NCBI RefSeq assembly: GCF_003721515.1
Contig: NZ_RJJD01000021.1
Span: forward strand, 124,001 to 188,000
DNA: 64,000 bases
Direction of reading: 5' to 3'
Origin: Rufibacter latericius
GTDB taxonomy: Bacteria > Bacteroidota > Bacteroidia > Cytophagales > Hymenobacteraceae
Shown: positions 1-9,420 of the stretch, piece by piece
Layout: every line of letters begins with the position of its first letter
Position numbering within the stretch: the stretch's first letter is position 1
Position numbers and translations under genes: made by a program
The notes under the pieces: model-generated
The model's database searches: none
Seen by the model: only the letters and a program-made list of their open reading frames with translations
Told to the model about the DNA's origin: nothing

Positions 1-539
1 TTTTTCCGGTGGGAACCTTGTTTATGTTCTTTGCCGAGGGGGTGCTTTTCATCTATGGGCAGGAATTCAAGAACAGCCAGGAGGTTCTGATCGGCTCGGT
101 TTGGAGTGTGATGGTGGCGAGCGCGGGCAGTGTGCTAGGGGCCTATGTTCAATCGACGGGTAAAATGTGGATCGGGTTTACCACCAATATCACGTATGGG
201 GTACTTCTGGTTTTGCTTACCTACCTCTTTGCCGGAGCCTATGGAGCCAATGCCGTGGCTTTCGGGAGCGGGTTGGCTTATGTTTTCATCAACGGGTTAA
301 GTCTTTTCTTGCTCCGGAACCACGTTTCACGCCAGTTGGTAAAACAAATCCTTTTGGCTTTGGTGCTCAGTGTTCTTCTGGTGATTTTCTGCCTTTCAGT
401 AGACCCTGCTTACCGGTTTTTCTTCGGCCTGGTGGCCCTTGTCTTAGTGGAGCTATTCCTCTTCAAGGCCGTCATCAGTACCGAGGTGAGACAAGGTGTT
501 TTTAGGTTGTTTTCCAAATTCGTGCTCAAAAATGGCTAA
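1..539 (+). CDS. Oligosaccharide flippase, C-terminal fragment
   Basis: This is the 3' end of a gene whose reading frame is still open at the left window edge, so the true start lies outside; the first GTG at 9 is not taken as the start. About 176 residues are visible and consist almost entirely of hydrophobic segments, roughly five membrane spans, with a short basic C-terminal tail. The composition and the place at the head of a polysaccharide operon fit the C-terminal half of a Wzx/MATE-type polysaccharide flippase, which moves lipid-linked oligosaccharide across the inner membrane. The next gene starts inside its last codons (ATG at 532, stop at 537-539), suggesting translational coupling. 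Family assignment rests on topology and context rather than on a motif. Confidence 0.65.
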   Translation, partial: FPVGTLFMFFAEGVLFIYGQEFKNSQEVLIGSVWSVMVASAGSVLGAYVQSTGKMWIGFTTNITYGVLLVLLTYLFAGAYGANAVAFGSGLAYVFINGLSLFLLRNHVSRQLVKQILLALVLSVLLVIFCLSVDPAYRFFFGLVALVLVELFLFKAVISTEVRQGVFRLFSKFVLKNG

Positions 540-1668
540 ACCTGCCGCGCCGCGTATCAAAGTAGGAATCTTCACCTATGCCATGCACGGCGGCGGAATG
601 GAGATGGCGCTGCTCAGGTTGGGAAAGTACCTGCAGGAAAGCGGAATGGACGTAGAAATCACCACCTTATCAGAGAAAGGCGCCTGGTTTCCTAAAATTG
701 CCGAGGCCGGTTTGTCTGGGTTCTTTCTTTCCCATCAAGGGCTGGAAACCACTTTCAAAAGGGGAATTCACTACCTCAAGACTTTGAACTACATCCTCGG
801 TAAAAGGTATGATATCGTCTTCCTGAACCATACTCGTTATGCGCACCGGGCAGTTCCCTTTCTGAAATTATTCACCAAAACGAAAGCCGTCGCCGTCCTC
901 CACAACACCGATCCCTCCATTTTCGAGATTGGTTTGATCCATGCCTCTTTTCTGGATAGTGCTGTGGCGGTGGGCCCATTGGTTCAGAGCTTAGCGGAAC
1001 AAAGAAACCCCAAATGCCCCGTTATCCAGATCAGGAATGGGGTGGATACTCCTGAAACCTTGGGTTTGGTGTCAGAGGAGCCTTTTCCACGGTTCACCCT
1101 GGTGTTTGTGGGGAGGTTGGAGCATGCCCAGAAAGGCGTCCTTTTTCTGCCCGATATTGTGAAAGGATGCCAAAATCAAGGGCTGGAACTTCAACTGATC
1201 ATAGCAGGTACGGGCGAGGACGAACCAGAACTGAGAAGGCTTGTTTCAGAAAAAGGCCTTGAAAAAGAGATCCAGTTTGTAGGCCCGCTGGAAACCAAAG
1301 AAGTCTACCGACTGCTGCTAAAGTCTCACCTCATGCTCATGCCTTCTTATTTCGAGGGGTTTAGCGTGGTTCTTTTAGAGGCGCAGATGTGCGGATGCCT
1401 GCCCCTGGTCACCAGACTGGAAGAGATCACCACACCGGTGGTCCAAGATGGTGAGACCGGCTTTCTGATTGATGGCAATGATAATATAGATATGTTTGTG
1501 GAGAAAATAACCTACCTCTACACCCATCGGCAGAGATTGGAGGAGATGAAGGCCGCCTCCATGCGCCTCGCCTCACAAAATTACTCGGTTCAGGCCATGG
1601 GGGAAAGGTACCATGATTTGATCTTTGCTTTAGTTAAGGGTGACGGGCAAATACAGGAAACGAAATAA
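532..1668 (+). CDS. Glycosyltransferase family 4 (GT-B)
   Basis: A 378-residue GT-B glycosyltransferase. Near the N-terminus is a nucleotide-fold strand with a glycine-rich loop (KVGIFTYAMHGGG); in the second half come the donor-binding strand VFVGRLEHAQKG and the retaining-enzyme signature FEGFSVVLLEA, which contains the E-x7-E pair. ATG 532 is preferred over an in-frame GTG at 496 because the family N-terminus begins just after it and it overlaps the upstream stop by 8 nt. It presumably adds a sugar to a lipid-linked surface polysaccharide on the cytoplasmic face of the membrane. The stop abuts the epimerase gene directly (TAA then ATG). Acceptor and donor cannot be told from sequence. Confidence 0.85.
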   Translation: MAKPAAPRIKVGIFTYAMHGGGMEMALLRLGKYLQESGMDVEITTLSEKGAWFPKIAEAGLSGFFLSHQGLETTFKRGIHYLKTLNYILGKRYDIVFLNHTRYAHRAVPFLKLFTKTKAVAVLHNTDPSIFEIGLIHASFLDSAVAVGPLVQSLAEQRNPKCPVIQIRNGVDTPETLGLVSEEPFPRFTLVFVGRLEHAQKGVLFLPDIVKGCQNQGLELQLIIAGTGEDEPELRRLVSEKGLEKEIQFVGPLETKEVYRLLLKSHLMLMPSYFEGFSVVLLEAQMCGCLPLVTRLEEITTPVVQDGETGFLIDGNDNIDMFVEKITYLYTHRQRLEEMKAASMRLASQNYSVQAMGERYHDLIFALVKGDGQIQETK

Positions 1669-2787
1669 ATGAAGAAGATACTGTTTGTTTTCGGGACCAG
1701 GCCAGAGGCGATTAAAATGGCTCCCCTGATTAAAGAATTCAGCCTTTTCCCTGGTTTATACCAGACTGTAACCTGTATCACGGGACAGCACCGCCAGATG
1801 CTGGATCAAGTCCTGGAGTTCTTCTCCATCACCCCGGATTATGACATGAACCTCATGCGAGCCGACCAAAGCCTGTTTGACATTACCTCTAACGGACTGA
1901 AAGCCCTGGAAGCGGTGCTGGAGGATTGCGCCCCTTCCCTGGTCTTCGTTCAAGGCGATACCACCACCGCGTTTATTGGGGCTCTGGCGTGCTATTACAA
2001 AAAAATCAAAGTAGCTCACTTAGAGGCCGGCTTAAGGAGCGGAAACCGCCTCTCCCCTTTTCCCGAGGAAGGAAACCGCCTGATGATTGGTCACCTCGCT
2101 GATTTTCATTTTCCGCCTACCTCCACGGCCCAACAGAACCTTGCCAGGGAAAACATCCGGCAAAATGTCTTTGTGGTAGGTAATACCGTTATAGATGCGC
2201 TTCATTTGGGACTACAGATCATCCAGGAAAAGGAAGAACCTTACAGGGCCTACTTCCAACAGCTTGATCTAAGTAAGAAAATCATTTTGGTTACCGGCCA
2301 CCGCAGAGAGAGTTTCGGGGAGCCCTTTGAGAACATCTGCTCAGCCATAAAGGAGATTGCCCAGACCTTTGAGGAAGTGGAGATCGTGTACCCCGTCCAC
2401 CTGAACCCCAACGTTCAGGAGGTGGTGAACCGACAGCTGAACGGCTACGCTAACATTCACCTTTTAGCTCCGCTGGAGTACCCGCACCTGCTTTGGTTGA
2501 TGTCGAAATGCTATCTGGTATTAACAGATTCAGGGGGAATCCAGGAAGAGGCGCCCTCTCTGGGGAAACCCGTTTTGGTAATGCGCGACATTACCGAACG
2601 GATGGAAGGCATTGAGGCAGGAACCGCTGTTTTGGTAGGAACTCACAAAGCTACCATCGTTCAGAAGATTACTGACCTATTAACGGATGAGCCCCTGTAC
2701 CAATCCATGGCTACCGCGGTGAACCCGTATGGCGATGGCACTACTTCTAAACAAATTGTCTCGTTGTTTCAAGACCTGCCCTTGTAA
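1669..2787 (+). CDS. wecB: UDP-N-acetylglucosamine 2-epimerase (non-hydrolysing)
   Basis: A 372-residue protein of the usual length for the non-hydrolysing enzyme, which interconverts UDP-GlcNAc and UDP-ManNAc in the cytoplasm. Visible family signatures are the N-terminal FGTRPEAIKMAPLI, the QGDTTTAF and HLEAGLRSGN segments with PEEGNR, the VTGHRRESFG motif in the middle, and TDSGGIQEEAPSLGKPVL near the C-terminus. The gene starts at the base after the stop of the upstream glycosyltransferase. Its presence implies that the polymer built by this operon contains ManNAc or a sugar derived from it. No ManNAc dehydrogenase (wecC) is visible in the window, so the final sugar is open. Confidence 0.95.
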   Translation: MKKILFVFGTRPEAIKMAPLIKEFSLFPGLYQTVTCITGQHRQMLDQVLEFFSITPDYDMNLMRADQSLFDITSNGLKALEAVLEDCAPSLVFVQGDTTTAFIGALACYYKKIKVAHLEAGLRSGNRLSPFPEEGNRLMIGHLADFHFPPTSTAQQNLARENIRQNVFVVGNTVIDALHLGLQIIQEKEEPYRAYFQQLDLSKKIILVTGHRRESFGEPFENICSAIKEIAQTFEEVEIVYPVHLNPNVQEVVNRQLNGYANIHLLAPLEYPHLLWLMSKCYLVLTDSGGIQEEAPSLGKPVLVMRDITERMEGIEAGTAVLVGTHKATIVQKITDLLTDEPLYQSMATAVNPYGDGTTSKQIVSLFQDLPL

Positions 2788-2792
2788 CTTGT

Positions 2793-3878
2793 ATGCCCAA
2801 AAACCTGGTTTTTGTAGCCCCGTATCCCACTCCTGCCACCCTTGGCGAGGGGATGATGCAACGCGTGAAGCATATTGATGACTGTTTCCTGAAGCATAGA
2901 CGAACCTATTTAAACATCAGGTTGTTGCGGGCTTTTAGGAAAACTGAGTTGAAACAAGGCATGCTCTGCGTTTTGACGCTGAACCTCTTTGTCCACTTCC
3001 CGCTTATTCTGCAAACATTCAAATCAGCTGATCTCATCTACATTCATTCTGTTTTTAATGCCCTACCTGCCCTGCCTTTTTTAAAGCTTCTTCACAAGAA
3101 GACCAAAGTTGTGCTAGATGTGCACGGGGTGGTGCCAGAGGAACTGGAATTCTCCGGAGAGCAGAAAAAGAAAGCCCTATTTACCTGGGTAGAGAAAGAA
3201 GCGGTGCAGTACATAGATGCCTTTATCTATGTGACTTTTAAAATGAAGGCCTACTTCCTGCAAAAGTTTCCTGCACTCAACAACAAAGAACACTTGGTCT
3301 ACCAAATCAAACCAAACATCTTGGCAGCAACTGAAAAAGAAACCCAGGAAAAGATCAAAACAGAACTGGGTTTGTCTGACACCGATGTGGTCTTCATATA
3401 CAGCGGCTCTGCCCAAAAATGGCAGAACGTGAATGTCATGTTCCGGTGTATTCAGGGCCTGAACAACCCCGAATATAAGTTCATTATTTTGAGCGGAGAT
3501 GTAGAAGACGTGAAAGCGGTAGCTCAGCAGGTAGGCTGCCCCGCCTCTAAACTCATCTTTAGGAGTGTTGCCCCCTCCATGCTAGGCTATTATTATGCTT
3601 TGGCGGATTATGGTTTCATTCTTAGAGACGATCATATACTTAACCGGGTTGCTAGCCCCACCAAACTCATGGAGTATCTTTATTATGGGATTACCCCAAT
3701 TGTAATGCTCCAGGACATTGGCGATTTTAACGACCTTGGGTATGAATACCTGGAGTACACCAACTTGCATGAAAATTTGCCAAAGAGGAAAAGCCGCCAG
3801 AACATAGAATTGGTTTCAAGGCTTCTGCAGGAACCAATGAAAATAGAAGAGGTTCTTCTAGGTAAAGTAACAGCGTAA
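2793..3878 (+). CDS. Glycosyltransferase, GT4-like
   Basis: A 361-residue protein with a GT-B layout. The N-terminal domain has VFVAPYPTPATLGEG and an LDVHGVVPEE segment; a second Rossmann-like domain starts near residue 195 (VFIYSGSAQKWQNV) and carries a C-terminal SPTKLMEYLYYGITPIV segment typical of the donor site in GT4 relatives. The classical E-x7-E signature is less clear than in the neighbouring GT4 genes, so it may belong to a divergent branch. It starts 5 nt after wecB and lies 14 nt before the next glycosyltransferase, clearly within the same operon. Donor and acceptor are unknown. Confidence 0.75.
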   Translation: MPKNLVFVAPYPTPATLGEGMMQRVKHIDDCFLKHRRTYLNIRLLRAFRKTELKQGMLCVLTLNLFVHFPLILQTFKSADLIYIHSVFNALPALPFLKLLHKKTKVVLDVHGVVPEELEFSGEQKKKALFTWVEKEAVQYIDAFIYVTFKMKAYFLQKFPALNNKEHLVYQIKPNILAATEKETQEKIKTELGLSDTDVVFIYSGSAQKWQNVNVMFRCIQGLNNPEYKFIILSGDVEDVKAVAQQVGCPASKLIFRSVAPSMLGYYYALADYGFILRDDHILNRVASPTKLMEYLYYGITPIVMLQDIGDFNDLGYEYLEYTNLHENLPKRKSRQNIELVSRLLQEPMKIEEVLLGKVTA

Positions 3879-3892
3879 CAGCCTTAAGCTCT

Positions 3893-4834
3893 ATGAAGCA
3901 ACCTCTTATCTCTGTGGTTCTGGCTACTTACAACGGTGAAAAGTACATCAGGGAACAGCTGGATTCTGTCTTCGGCCAAACGTACCAGAACTTGGAGGTG
4001 CTCGTTTTTGACGATGGCTCCTCTGACGCAACCCTGGACATCCTTCAGGACATTGCACGCCACCAAAAGAAACTCAAGGTTCACACGAACAGCCAGAAGG
4101 TAGGGGTTGTCCGGAATTTTTCTCGGGCCATAGAAGCTGCCACTGGAGAATACATCGGCTTATGCGATCAGGACGATGTGTGGCTGCCTGAGAAACTTTA
4201 TAAGAGTTTGGAATGCATTCAGGAAATGGAGGAACAAACTTCTAAAGAGACCCCGTGTCTGGTCTTTACCGATCTTAAAGTAGTAGACAAGCACCTCCGC
4301 CTTTTGGATGATTCGTATTGGCACTACATGGGCCTGAACCCCGGTAATCATCAGTTTCACAGGGCTTTGGTGGAGAATGTAGCTACCGGCTGCACCATTT
4401 TATGTAACAGAGCCACCAGGAACCTAGCCGTGCCCATTCCTAAAGGAGCTCTTATGCATGATGTTTGGCTGCTGTTAACGGCAAGTTATTTGGGAGAGGT
4501 GCGTTTCCTCCCAGAGCCAACGGTATTATACAGACAGCATTCCCAAAATGCGGTTGGGGCAAGCAGAAAGGGATTCCTTCAAAATCTGTATATAGTTCTT
4601 GAAAAAGCTATGGCTAACAACCTTTCCCTTTTATCAGGGGAAATAAATCAAGCGCAGCTTTTTTATGACCACCACCAGAATTGGTTAACCCAGTTTCCTG
4701 CAAAACTCAAGCTATTAGAAGCATTTATCTCCTTAAAAAAGAAAGGGGTATTGGAAAGAAAATACCAGATGGTGAAACATGGCTTCTTCAGATCTTCTTT
4801 GAAGCATACCATCAGTTTGCTTTTAAGAGCCTAA
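3893..4834 (+). CDS. Glycosyltransferase family 2 (GT-A)
   Basis: A 313-residue inverting GT-A enzyme. The N-terminal hallmark ISVVLATYNGEKYIREQLDS is followed by the acidic FDDGSSD site and then a LCDQDDVWLPEK segment near residue 95 that should bind the metal and nucleotide-sugar. This N-terminal pattern is common in rhamnosyl- and related transferases of O-antigen clusters. The C-terminal third is basic and amphipathic, compatible with membrane association. It lies 14 nt after the preceding gene and 18 nt before the next glycosyltransferase. The sugar transferred cannot be inferred. Confidence 0.87.
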   Translation: MKQPLISVVLATYNGEKYIREQLDSVFGQTYQNLEVLVFDDGSSDATLDILQDIARHQKKLKVHTNSQKVGVVRNFSRAIEAATGEYIGLCDQDDVWLPEKLYKSLECIQEMEEQTSKETPCLVFTDLKVVDKHLRLLDDSYWHYMGLNPGNHQFHRALVENVATGCTILCNRATRNLAVPIPKGALMHDVWLLLTASYLGEVRFLPEPTVLYRQHSQNAVGASRKGFLQNLYIVLEKAMANNLSLLSGEINQAQLFYDHHQNWLTQFPAKLKLLEAFISLKKKGVLERKYQMVKHGFFRSSLKHTISLLLRA

Positions 4835-4852
4835 CCTTTCCTCACGGCAGAA

Positions 4853-5824
4853 ATGGAGCAGAATCAACCCAAAGTATATATTATTGTTCTCAACTATGTC
4901 AGTTGGCAGGATACAATTGAATGCTTGGAAAGCCTTCTGAACCTGACATATCAGAACAAAGAAATCATTGTCGTTGACAACAACTCGCCCAATGATTCCT
5001 TCTTTCATTTGACAAAATGGGCTGAAAACCATCTCCCCACTTTTCTTTCTTTGGAAGAGAAAGAAGTTCCTACCCACCCTGTTCCTGATGATTTTGGTGT
5101 AGTTTTCTTAAAAGCGGCCAAAAACGCCGGATTCGCTGCCGGAAATAACCTGGGCATTAGGTTCGCTCTTCAGATAAACGATGCGGCTTACTTGTGGCTT
5201 TTGAACAATGACACCACGGTAGACTCCAACTCCCTGCGTGAACTGGTAAACCGGGCCGAGAACGAGGGCAAACAGGAACCACCGGTTGGCATTTGGGGCT
5301 CCAAGTTGCTGTACTACCACCAGCCCTCTCTGGTGCAGGGCGTGGGCGGAAAGCTCAACTTACGTACCTTCACTACCAGCCACCTGCACGAAGGGGAACC
5401 AGACTCAGAATTCCTCAACGTGGCTTCGGTAACGCTGGATTATGTGATGGGGGCTTCCCTCTTTGTCAGCCGAAAGTTCCTTTCAGAGGTTGGCCTTTTA
5501 AGCGAAGATTACTTTCTTTACTTTGAAGAGCTAGACTGGGCTAAAAGGGCCCAAAACGCAGGTTTTGCTTTAGGTTATGTTTGGTCCAGCAGGGTCTATC
5601 ACAAAGAAGGTACAACTATTGGGTCCAGTTCATCGGGTACAGAGAAAAGCGATCTGGCAGATTACCACGGAATTAGGAGTAAGATTATCTTCTTCAAAAA
5701 GTTTTACCCAGAAAAGGCTTTTCAGTTGTATGCCCTTCTGATGGCCTCGGCTTTGCTGCGTGTTTCCAGATTACAATTCAAACGAGCCCTCACGGTTTTC
5801 AAACAGATTGCCCAATTTAAATGA
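4853..5824 (+). CDS. Glycosyltransferase family 2 (GT-A)
   Basis: A 323-residue GT-A enzyme of the rhamnosyltransferase-like type. Visible motifs are YIIVLNYVSWQDTIECLES, the DNNSPND acidic site, GFAAGNNLGI, the LLNNDTTVD metal-binding segment, and the late EDYFLYFEELDWAKRAQNAG block that contains the probable catalytic base. The C-terminal part ends with a hydrophobic helix that may contact the membrane. The stop codon overlaps the start of the next gene (ATG at 5821), so the two are probably translationally coupled. It shares operon and strand with all genes from 1 to 10660. Confidence 0.87.
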   Translation: MEQNQPKVYIIVLNYVSWQDTIECLESLLNLTYQNKEIIVVDNNSPNDSFFHLTKWAENHLPTFLSLEEKEVPTHPVPDDFGVVFLKAAKNAGFAAGNNLGIRFALQINDAAYLWLLNNDTTVDSNSLRELVNRAENEGKQEPPVGIWGSKLLYYHQPSLVQGVGGKLNLRTFTTSHLHEGEPDSEFLNVASVTLDYVMGASLFVSRKFLSEVGLLSEDYFLYFEELDWAKRAQNAGFALGYVWSSRVYHKEGTTIGSSSSGTEKSDLADYHGIRSKIIFFKKFYPEKAFQLYALLMASALLRVSRLQFKRALTVFKQIAQFK

Positions 5825-7110
5825 ACCATCCGGCCCCAACCCAAATTTCATTTTCCTACGCCTTGCTGGGGGCCATTTTAGTGACGCTTCTTTTGGGAGG
5901 GTTCATCACTAATTTCCTTTCCTTCACTGAGCTAAACATGGGCACCATGGTGATTGATTTCCTCATTGGTGTCCTTTTGATGCACACAGTGGTGGTGGTT
6001 TTATCATTTTACTACTCTGGCAAAAAGGTAAGTCTTGACTATTTTGCTTTTGCCGCGTTCTGGTGCCTTTTGCTTCTGATCACCATCCTGAAGCTAAGTT
6101 TTATAGACACCAATCCCCTCAGGGAAAAAGTCTTGGGCCTCAGGAATACTATTTTCTACGCCTCCCCGCTTATTTATTTTCCGCTTCTTTTAAGGAAAAG
6201 TAGACATATAGACCACAGTTTGGCTTCCATTGTGGTCATAGGCGTTCTTCTTTGCCTGTATGCCATTTTCCAGTTTAAATTTTCCTCCTACCTGCCCTTG
6301 TCTTTTCTGGCTTTAAGAGGGGAAGGCACGTTCCAGTTTTACGACGAGGAAATTGTACGCCCCACCGCTTTATTGGGGAATACCATCATTTTTGCCAGCT
6401 TCACCATTACCCTATTTTCCATTCTTTTAAGCAAATATGTTACGACCAAAAAGAAGGTCTATTTATTCTATATAGCCATTATTATTACTGCTAATATTTT
6501 TACTTATACCCGGGCGGCCCTGGTTGGATTGCTCCTTTCCAGTGGCACCATCTTCTTCTTGCATTATGGCAGATTCACGCTCAATTTCGTTCTTAAATTC
6601 CTGGCAGGCTGTTTTCTGGTGATTATTTCCATCCTGATAGTTGGGTACTTTAACAAAGACAGTTTCATCGTGAAAAGGGTAACGGGCCAGGAAGCAAGCA
6701 CCATTTCCTCTACCACTGAGCATTATAATCAGATTGACAACGCCATTGAATATTTAAAACAGAATTACCTTTTGGGGGCCGGAACCGGAACCCAGGGCCC
6801 CAGCAGTGACACCACCCGTATGATTATCACCGACGGGTATTGGTTTCAATTGTTTCTGGAGAACGGAGTCTTTCTAGGGCTTTTCCACCTCTCTTTGTAC
6901 CTGCTTTGTTTCTACTATGCCCTACAGACTTTCTTCCATTCCGATGACCGTTTATTGCGGCAACTTTGCCTGGCGTTTCTGGGAGCAAGCATGTATTTCT
7001 TTGCGGGAAGTTTCATCAACTCAGCCCTTATCGGTCGGATCAACTACATCTTGTATTGGGTGCTATTTAGTTTGTTGCTGGCCCAACGTCTGATAATCAA
7101 TAAAAGATAA
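5821..7110 (+). CDS. O-antigen polymerase/ligase-fold membrane protein (Wzy-like)
   Basis: A 429-residue integral membrane protein with about eleven hydrophobic segments. Near residue 225 is the YTRAALVGLLLS segment, matching the arginine-containing motif of the Wzy_C/O-antigen ligase fold, followed by a long periplasmic loop (about residues 275-345) with GAGTGTQGP and a conserved-looking WFQLFLENG end. This family either polymerises undecaprenyl-linked repeat units or ligates polymer to lipid A in the periplasm; sequence alone does not separate the two roles. The start overlaps the upstream glycosyltransferase stop by 4 nt, and the next gene begins one base after its own stop. A second protein of the same fold ends the operon at 9398-10660, so this one may be the polymerase. 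Confidence 0.8.
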   Translation: MNHPAPTQISFSYALLGAILVTLLLGGFITNFLSFTELNMGTMVIDFLIGVLLMHTVVVVLSFYYSGKKVSLDYFAFAAFWCLLLLITILKLSFIDTNPLREKVLGLRNTIFYASPLIYFPLLLRKSRHIDHSLASIVVIGVLLCLYAIFQFKFSSYLPLSFLALRGEGTFQFYDEEIVRPTALLGNTIIFASFTITLFSILLSKYVTTKKKVYLFYIAIIITANIFTYTRAALVGLLLSSGTIFFLHYGRFTLNFVLKFLAGCFLVIISILIVGYFNKDSFIVKRVTGQEASTISSTTEHYNQIDNAIEYLKQNYLLGAGTGTQGPSSDTTRMIITDGYWFQLFLENGVFLGLFHLSLYLLCFYYALQTFFHSDDRLLRQLCLAFLGASMYFFAGSFINSALIGRINYILYWVLFSLLLAQRLIINKR

Positions 7111-7111
7111 C

Positions 7112-8233
7112 ATGCCTTCCCTGGTAGTTGATGCCCGCATGATTCATGCCTCCGGTATTGGGGTATATTTGAAACAACTGCTTCCGTTTCTTCCTCCCTA
7201 TTTTAAAGTGTCAGTCATTGGCAAAGCAGAGGAGTTAAATGCTTTTGAATGGTCTTCGGAAGTGACAATCCTTCCCATGGAGGCTTCCATTTATTCTATA
7301 AAGGAACAACTAGCCTTGACAGCCAGAATTCCTACCTGTGATATTTTCTGGTCTCCGCAGTACAACATTCCGGTGCTGCCTATCCGGGCGAAGAAACGGC
7401 TGGTGACCATCCATGACACCTATCATCTGGCGTACCGTCATACCTTGGGGTTTGCTCAAAAAGTCTATGCCACCATATTGATGAGAGCAGCCATAAGGCT
7501 TTCAGACCAAGTGGTAACGGTATCCCATTTTTCGGAAAAGGAGTTGGTCCGATACACCGGTTGTCCTTCGGAGAAAATAAACATTATCTACAATGGCGTG
7601 GACCTCACCCGTTTTAAGCCCGATTTTTCAGAAACTGGCTTAAAAGAACTTCGGGCCGCTTTGCCCCAACTGCCCGATAACTACCTGTTGTACGTGGGCA
7701 ATGTCAAGCCCCATAAAAACCTGATTACCTTGTTAAAGGCATACAATGGGCTGCCCTTCGCCATAAAGGAGCGGCACCACCTGGTGATTGTGGGTCAGAA
7801 ACAAGGATTCATCACCCCCGACCAGGAGGCACCAAGGTACCTGGAAGAACAAAAAGCACTGCAACCCTTCGTACATTTTACCGGCTTTGTTCCCGATAAC
7901 CTTTTGCCATTCCTCTACAAATACGCATCTTTGTCAGTTTTCCCGTCCTTGTACGAGGGGTTTGGGATGCCTCCCCTGGAATCGATGGCGTGTGGCTGCC
8001 CGGTGGTGGCCTCCACTTCGGCTAGTATCCCGGAGGTGTGCGGGGAGGCTGCCCTATACTTTGATGCCCTTGACGTAAAAGGACTCCAAAAACAGCTGGA
8101 GAGGGTACTCACGGAAGATGGTTTACGTGCAGAATTACGTGTTAAAGGATTGCAGCACTGTCAGAAATATTCCTGGCGGGTTTCTGCTGAGTACCATTTG
8201 GGGGTGCTCCAAAAGCTTCTTTCCACGCCTTAA
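7112..8233 (+). CDS. Glycosyltransferase family 4 (GT-B)
   Basis: A 373-residue retaining GT4 enzyme resembling mannosyltransferases. The N-terminal part holds [28 protein letters not shown] and [12 protein letters not shown]; the C-terminal domain has [24 protein letters not shown] and the signature [16 protein letters not shown] with the E-x7-E pair. The start ATG is one base downstream of the preceding stop. About 70 non-coding bases separate it from the next gene, the largest gap inside this operon. It should act on the cytoplasmic face of the membrane in assembly of the surface polysaccharide repeat unit. Confidence 0.9.
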   Translation: MPSLVVDARMIHASGIGVYLKQLLPFLPPYFKVSVIGKAEELNAFEWSSEVTILPMEASIYSIKEQLALTARIPTCDIFWSPQYNIPVLPIRAKKRLVTIHDTYHLAYRHTLGFAQKVYATILMRAAIRLSDQVVTVSHFSEKELVRYTGCPSEKINIIYNGVDLTRFKPDFSETGLKELRAALPQLPDNYLLYVGNVKPHKNLITLLKAYNGLPFAIKERHHLVIVGQKQGFITPDQEAPRYLEEQKALQPFVHFTGFVPDNLLPFLYKYASLSVFPSLYEGFGMPPLESMACGCPVVASTSASIPEVCGEAALYFDALDVKGLQKQLERVLTEDGLRAELRVKGLQHCQKYSWRVSAEYHLGVLQKLLSTP

Positions 8234-8304
8234 CCCCAAGCGGTATCAAAGAAACGAGTACCTGGTTTGAACCACAGATAGGTTTTTCATCATATAGAAT
8301 CTTT

Positions 8305-9420
8305 GTGAAAGTAGCGATTGTACATGAGTGGTTCGTAGATTATTCCGGGTCAGAAAGAGTGGTGGAACAGCTCTTGGAAATTTTTCCTGAGGCCAGCCTT
8401 TTCTCGGTCATTGACTTCATGCCTGAACATCTGCGCAAACACATCTTCCACAAAACCCCAATCACTACCTTCATCCAGAAGCTACCCTTCGCCCGTAAGC
8501 ACTACCGCAACTATCTGTTCCTGATGCCCTTGGCCATTGAGCAACTGGATGTTTCAGGCTTTGACGTGGTAATTTCCAGCAGCCATGCCGTAGCCAAAGG
8601 GGTTTTAACCCACTCAAACCAACTGCACATCTGCTACTGCCATTCTCCGGCCCGGTATGCCTGGGATCTTTACCACCAGTACCTAAGAGAAAATAACTTG
8701 ACCTCAGGGGTAAAAGGATTTATTGCCCGGTTGATCCTGCACCGGTTCAGGGCCTGGGACGTGATGACCGTAAATCGGGTAGATTATTTCATAGCCAACT
8801 CCCGTTACATCGCCCGGAGGATCAGGAAAAACTATGGCCGTGACTCATCCGTTATTTACCCGCCGGTAGATCTGGAAGGATTCACACTTTCTTCGCCAAA
8901 GGAGAACTTCTATCTTACCGCTTCACGGCTGGTTTCTTACAAGCGCATCGATTTGATTGTGGAAGCCTTCAACGAAATGCCCGACAAGCAATTGGTGGTT
9001 ATCGGGGAAGGCCCTGATGAACAGAAGCTGAAGGCTATTGCCGGACCCAACATTAAACTTATGGGGTATCAGCCTTTTGAGGTGCTTAAAGATCACCTGC
9101 AACGCGCAAAAGCCTTTGTCTTTGCGGCCGAGGAAGATTTTGGCATTACACCGGTAGAGGCCCAGGCCTGCGGTACCCCGGTTATTGCCTTCGGGAAAGG
9201 GGGCGCACTTGAAACCGTTACCCCCGAAACGGGTGTATTCTTTTATTCGCAGGAAAAGGAAAGCCTGAAAGAAGCGGTAGCGGTATTTGAAAGCCATTCA
9301 GGCGGGTATAATTCCCAACTTATAAGATCCTCTGCCCAGAAATTCAACCAGGAACGGTTTAAAGTAGAAATGCGGCAGTTTGTTTTAGAGAAATACAATG
9401 ACCTTCAGCAAAACAAGTAA
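8305..9420 (+). CDS. Glycosyltransferase family 4 (GT-B), GTG start
   Basis: A 371-residue GT4 protein. It opens with KVAIVHEWFVDYSGSERVVE, carries CYCHSPARYAWDLYHQYL near residue 110, the domain-two start FYLTASRLVSYKRID, and a C-terminal AAEEDFGITPVEAQACGTPV signature that holds the acidic catalytic pair. The start is a GTG; no in-frame ATG lies at the conserved N-terminus. It overlaps the next gene by 23 nt, so translation of the two is probably coupled. Members of this branch often add mannose or a related sugar, but that is family knowledge and not shown here. Confidence 0.88.
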   Translation: MKVAIVHEWFVDYSGSERVVEQLLEIFPEASLFSVIDFMPEHLRKHIFHKTPITTFIQKLPFARKHYRNYLFLMPLAIEQLDVSGFDVVISSSHAVAKGVLTHSNQLHICYCHSPARYAWDLYHQYLRENNLTSGVKGFIARLILHRFRAWDVMTVNRVDYFIANSRYIARRIRKNYGRDSSVIYPPVDLEGFTLSSPKENFYLTASRLVSYKRIDLIVEAFNEMPDKQLVVIGEGPDEQKLKAIAGPNIKLMGYQPFEVLKDHLQRAKAFVFAAEEDFGITPVEAQACGTPVIAFGKGGALETVTPETGVFFYSQEKESLKEAVAVFESHSGGYNSQLIRSSAQKFNQERFKVEMRQFVLEKYNDLQQNK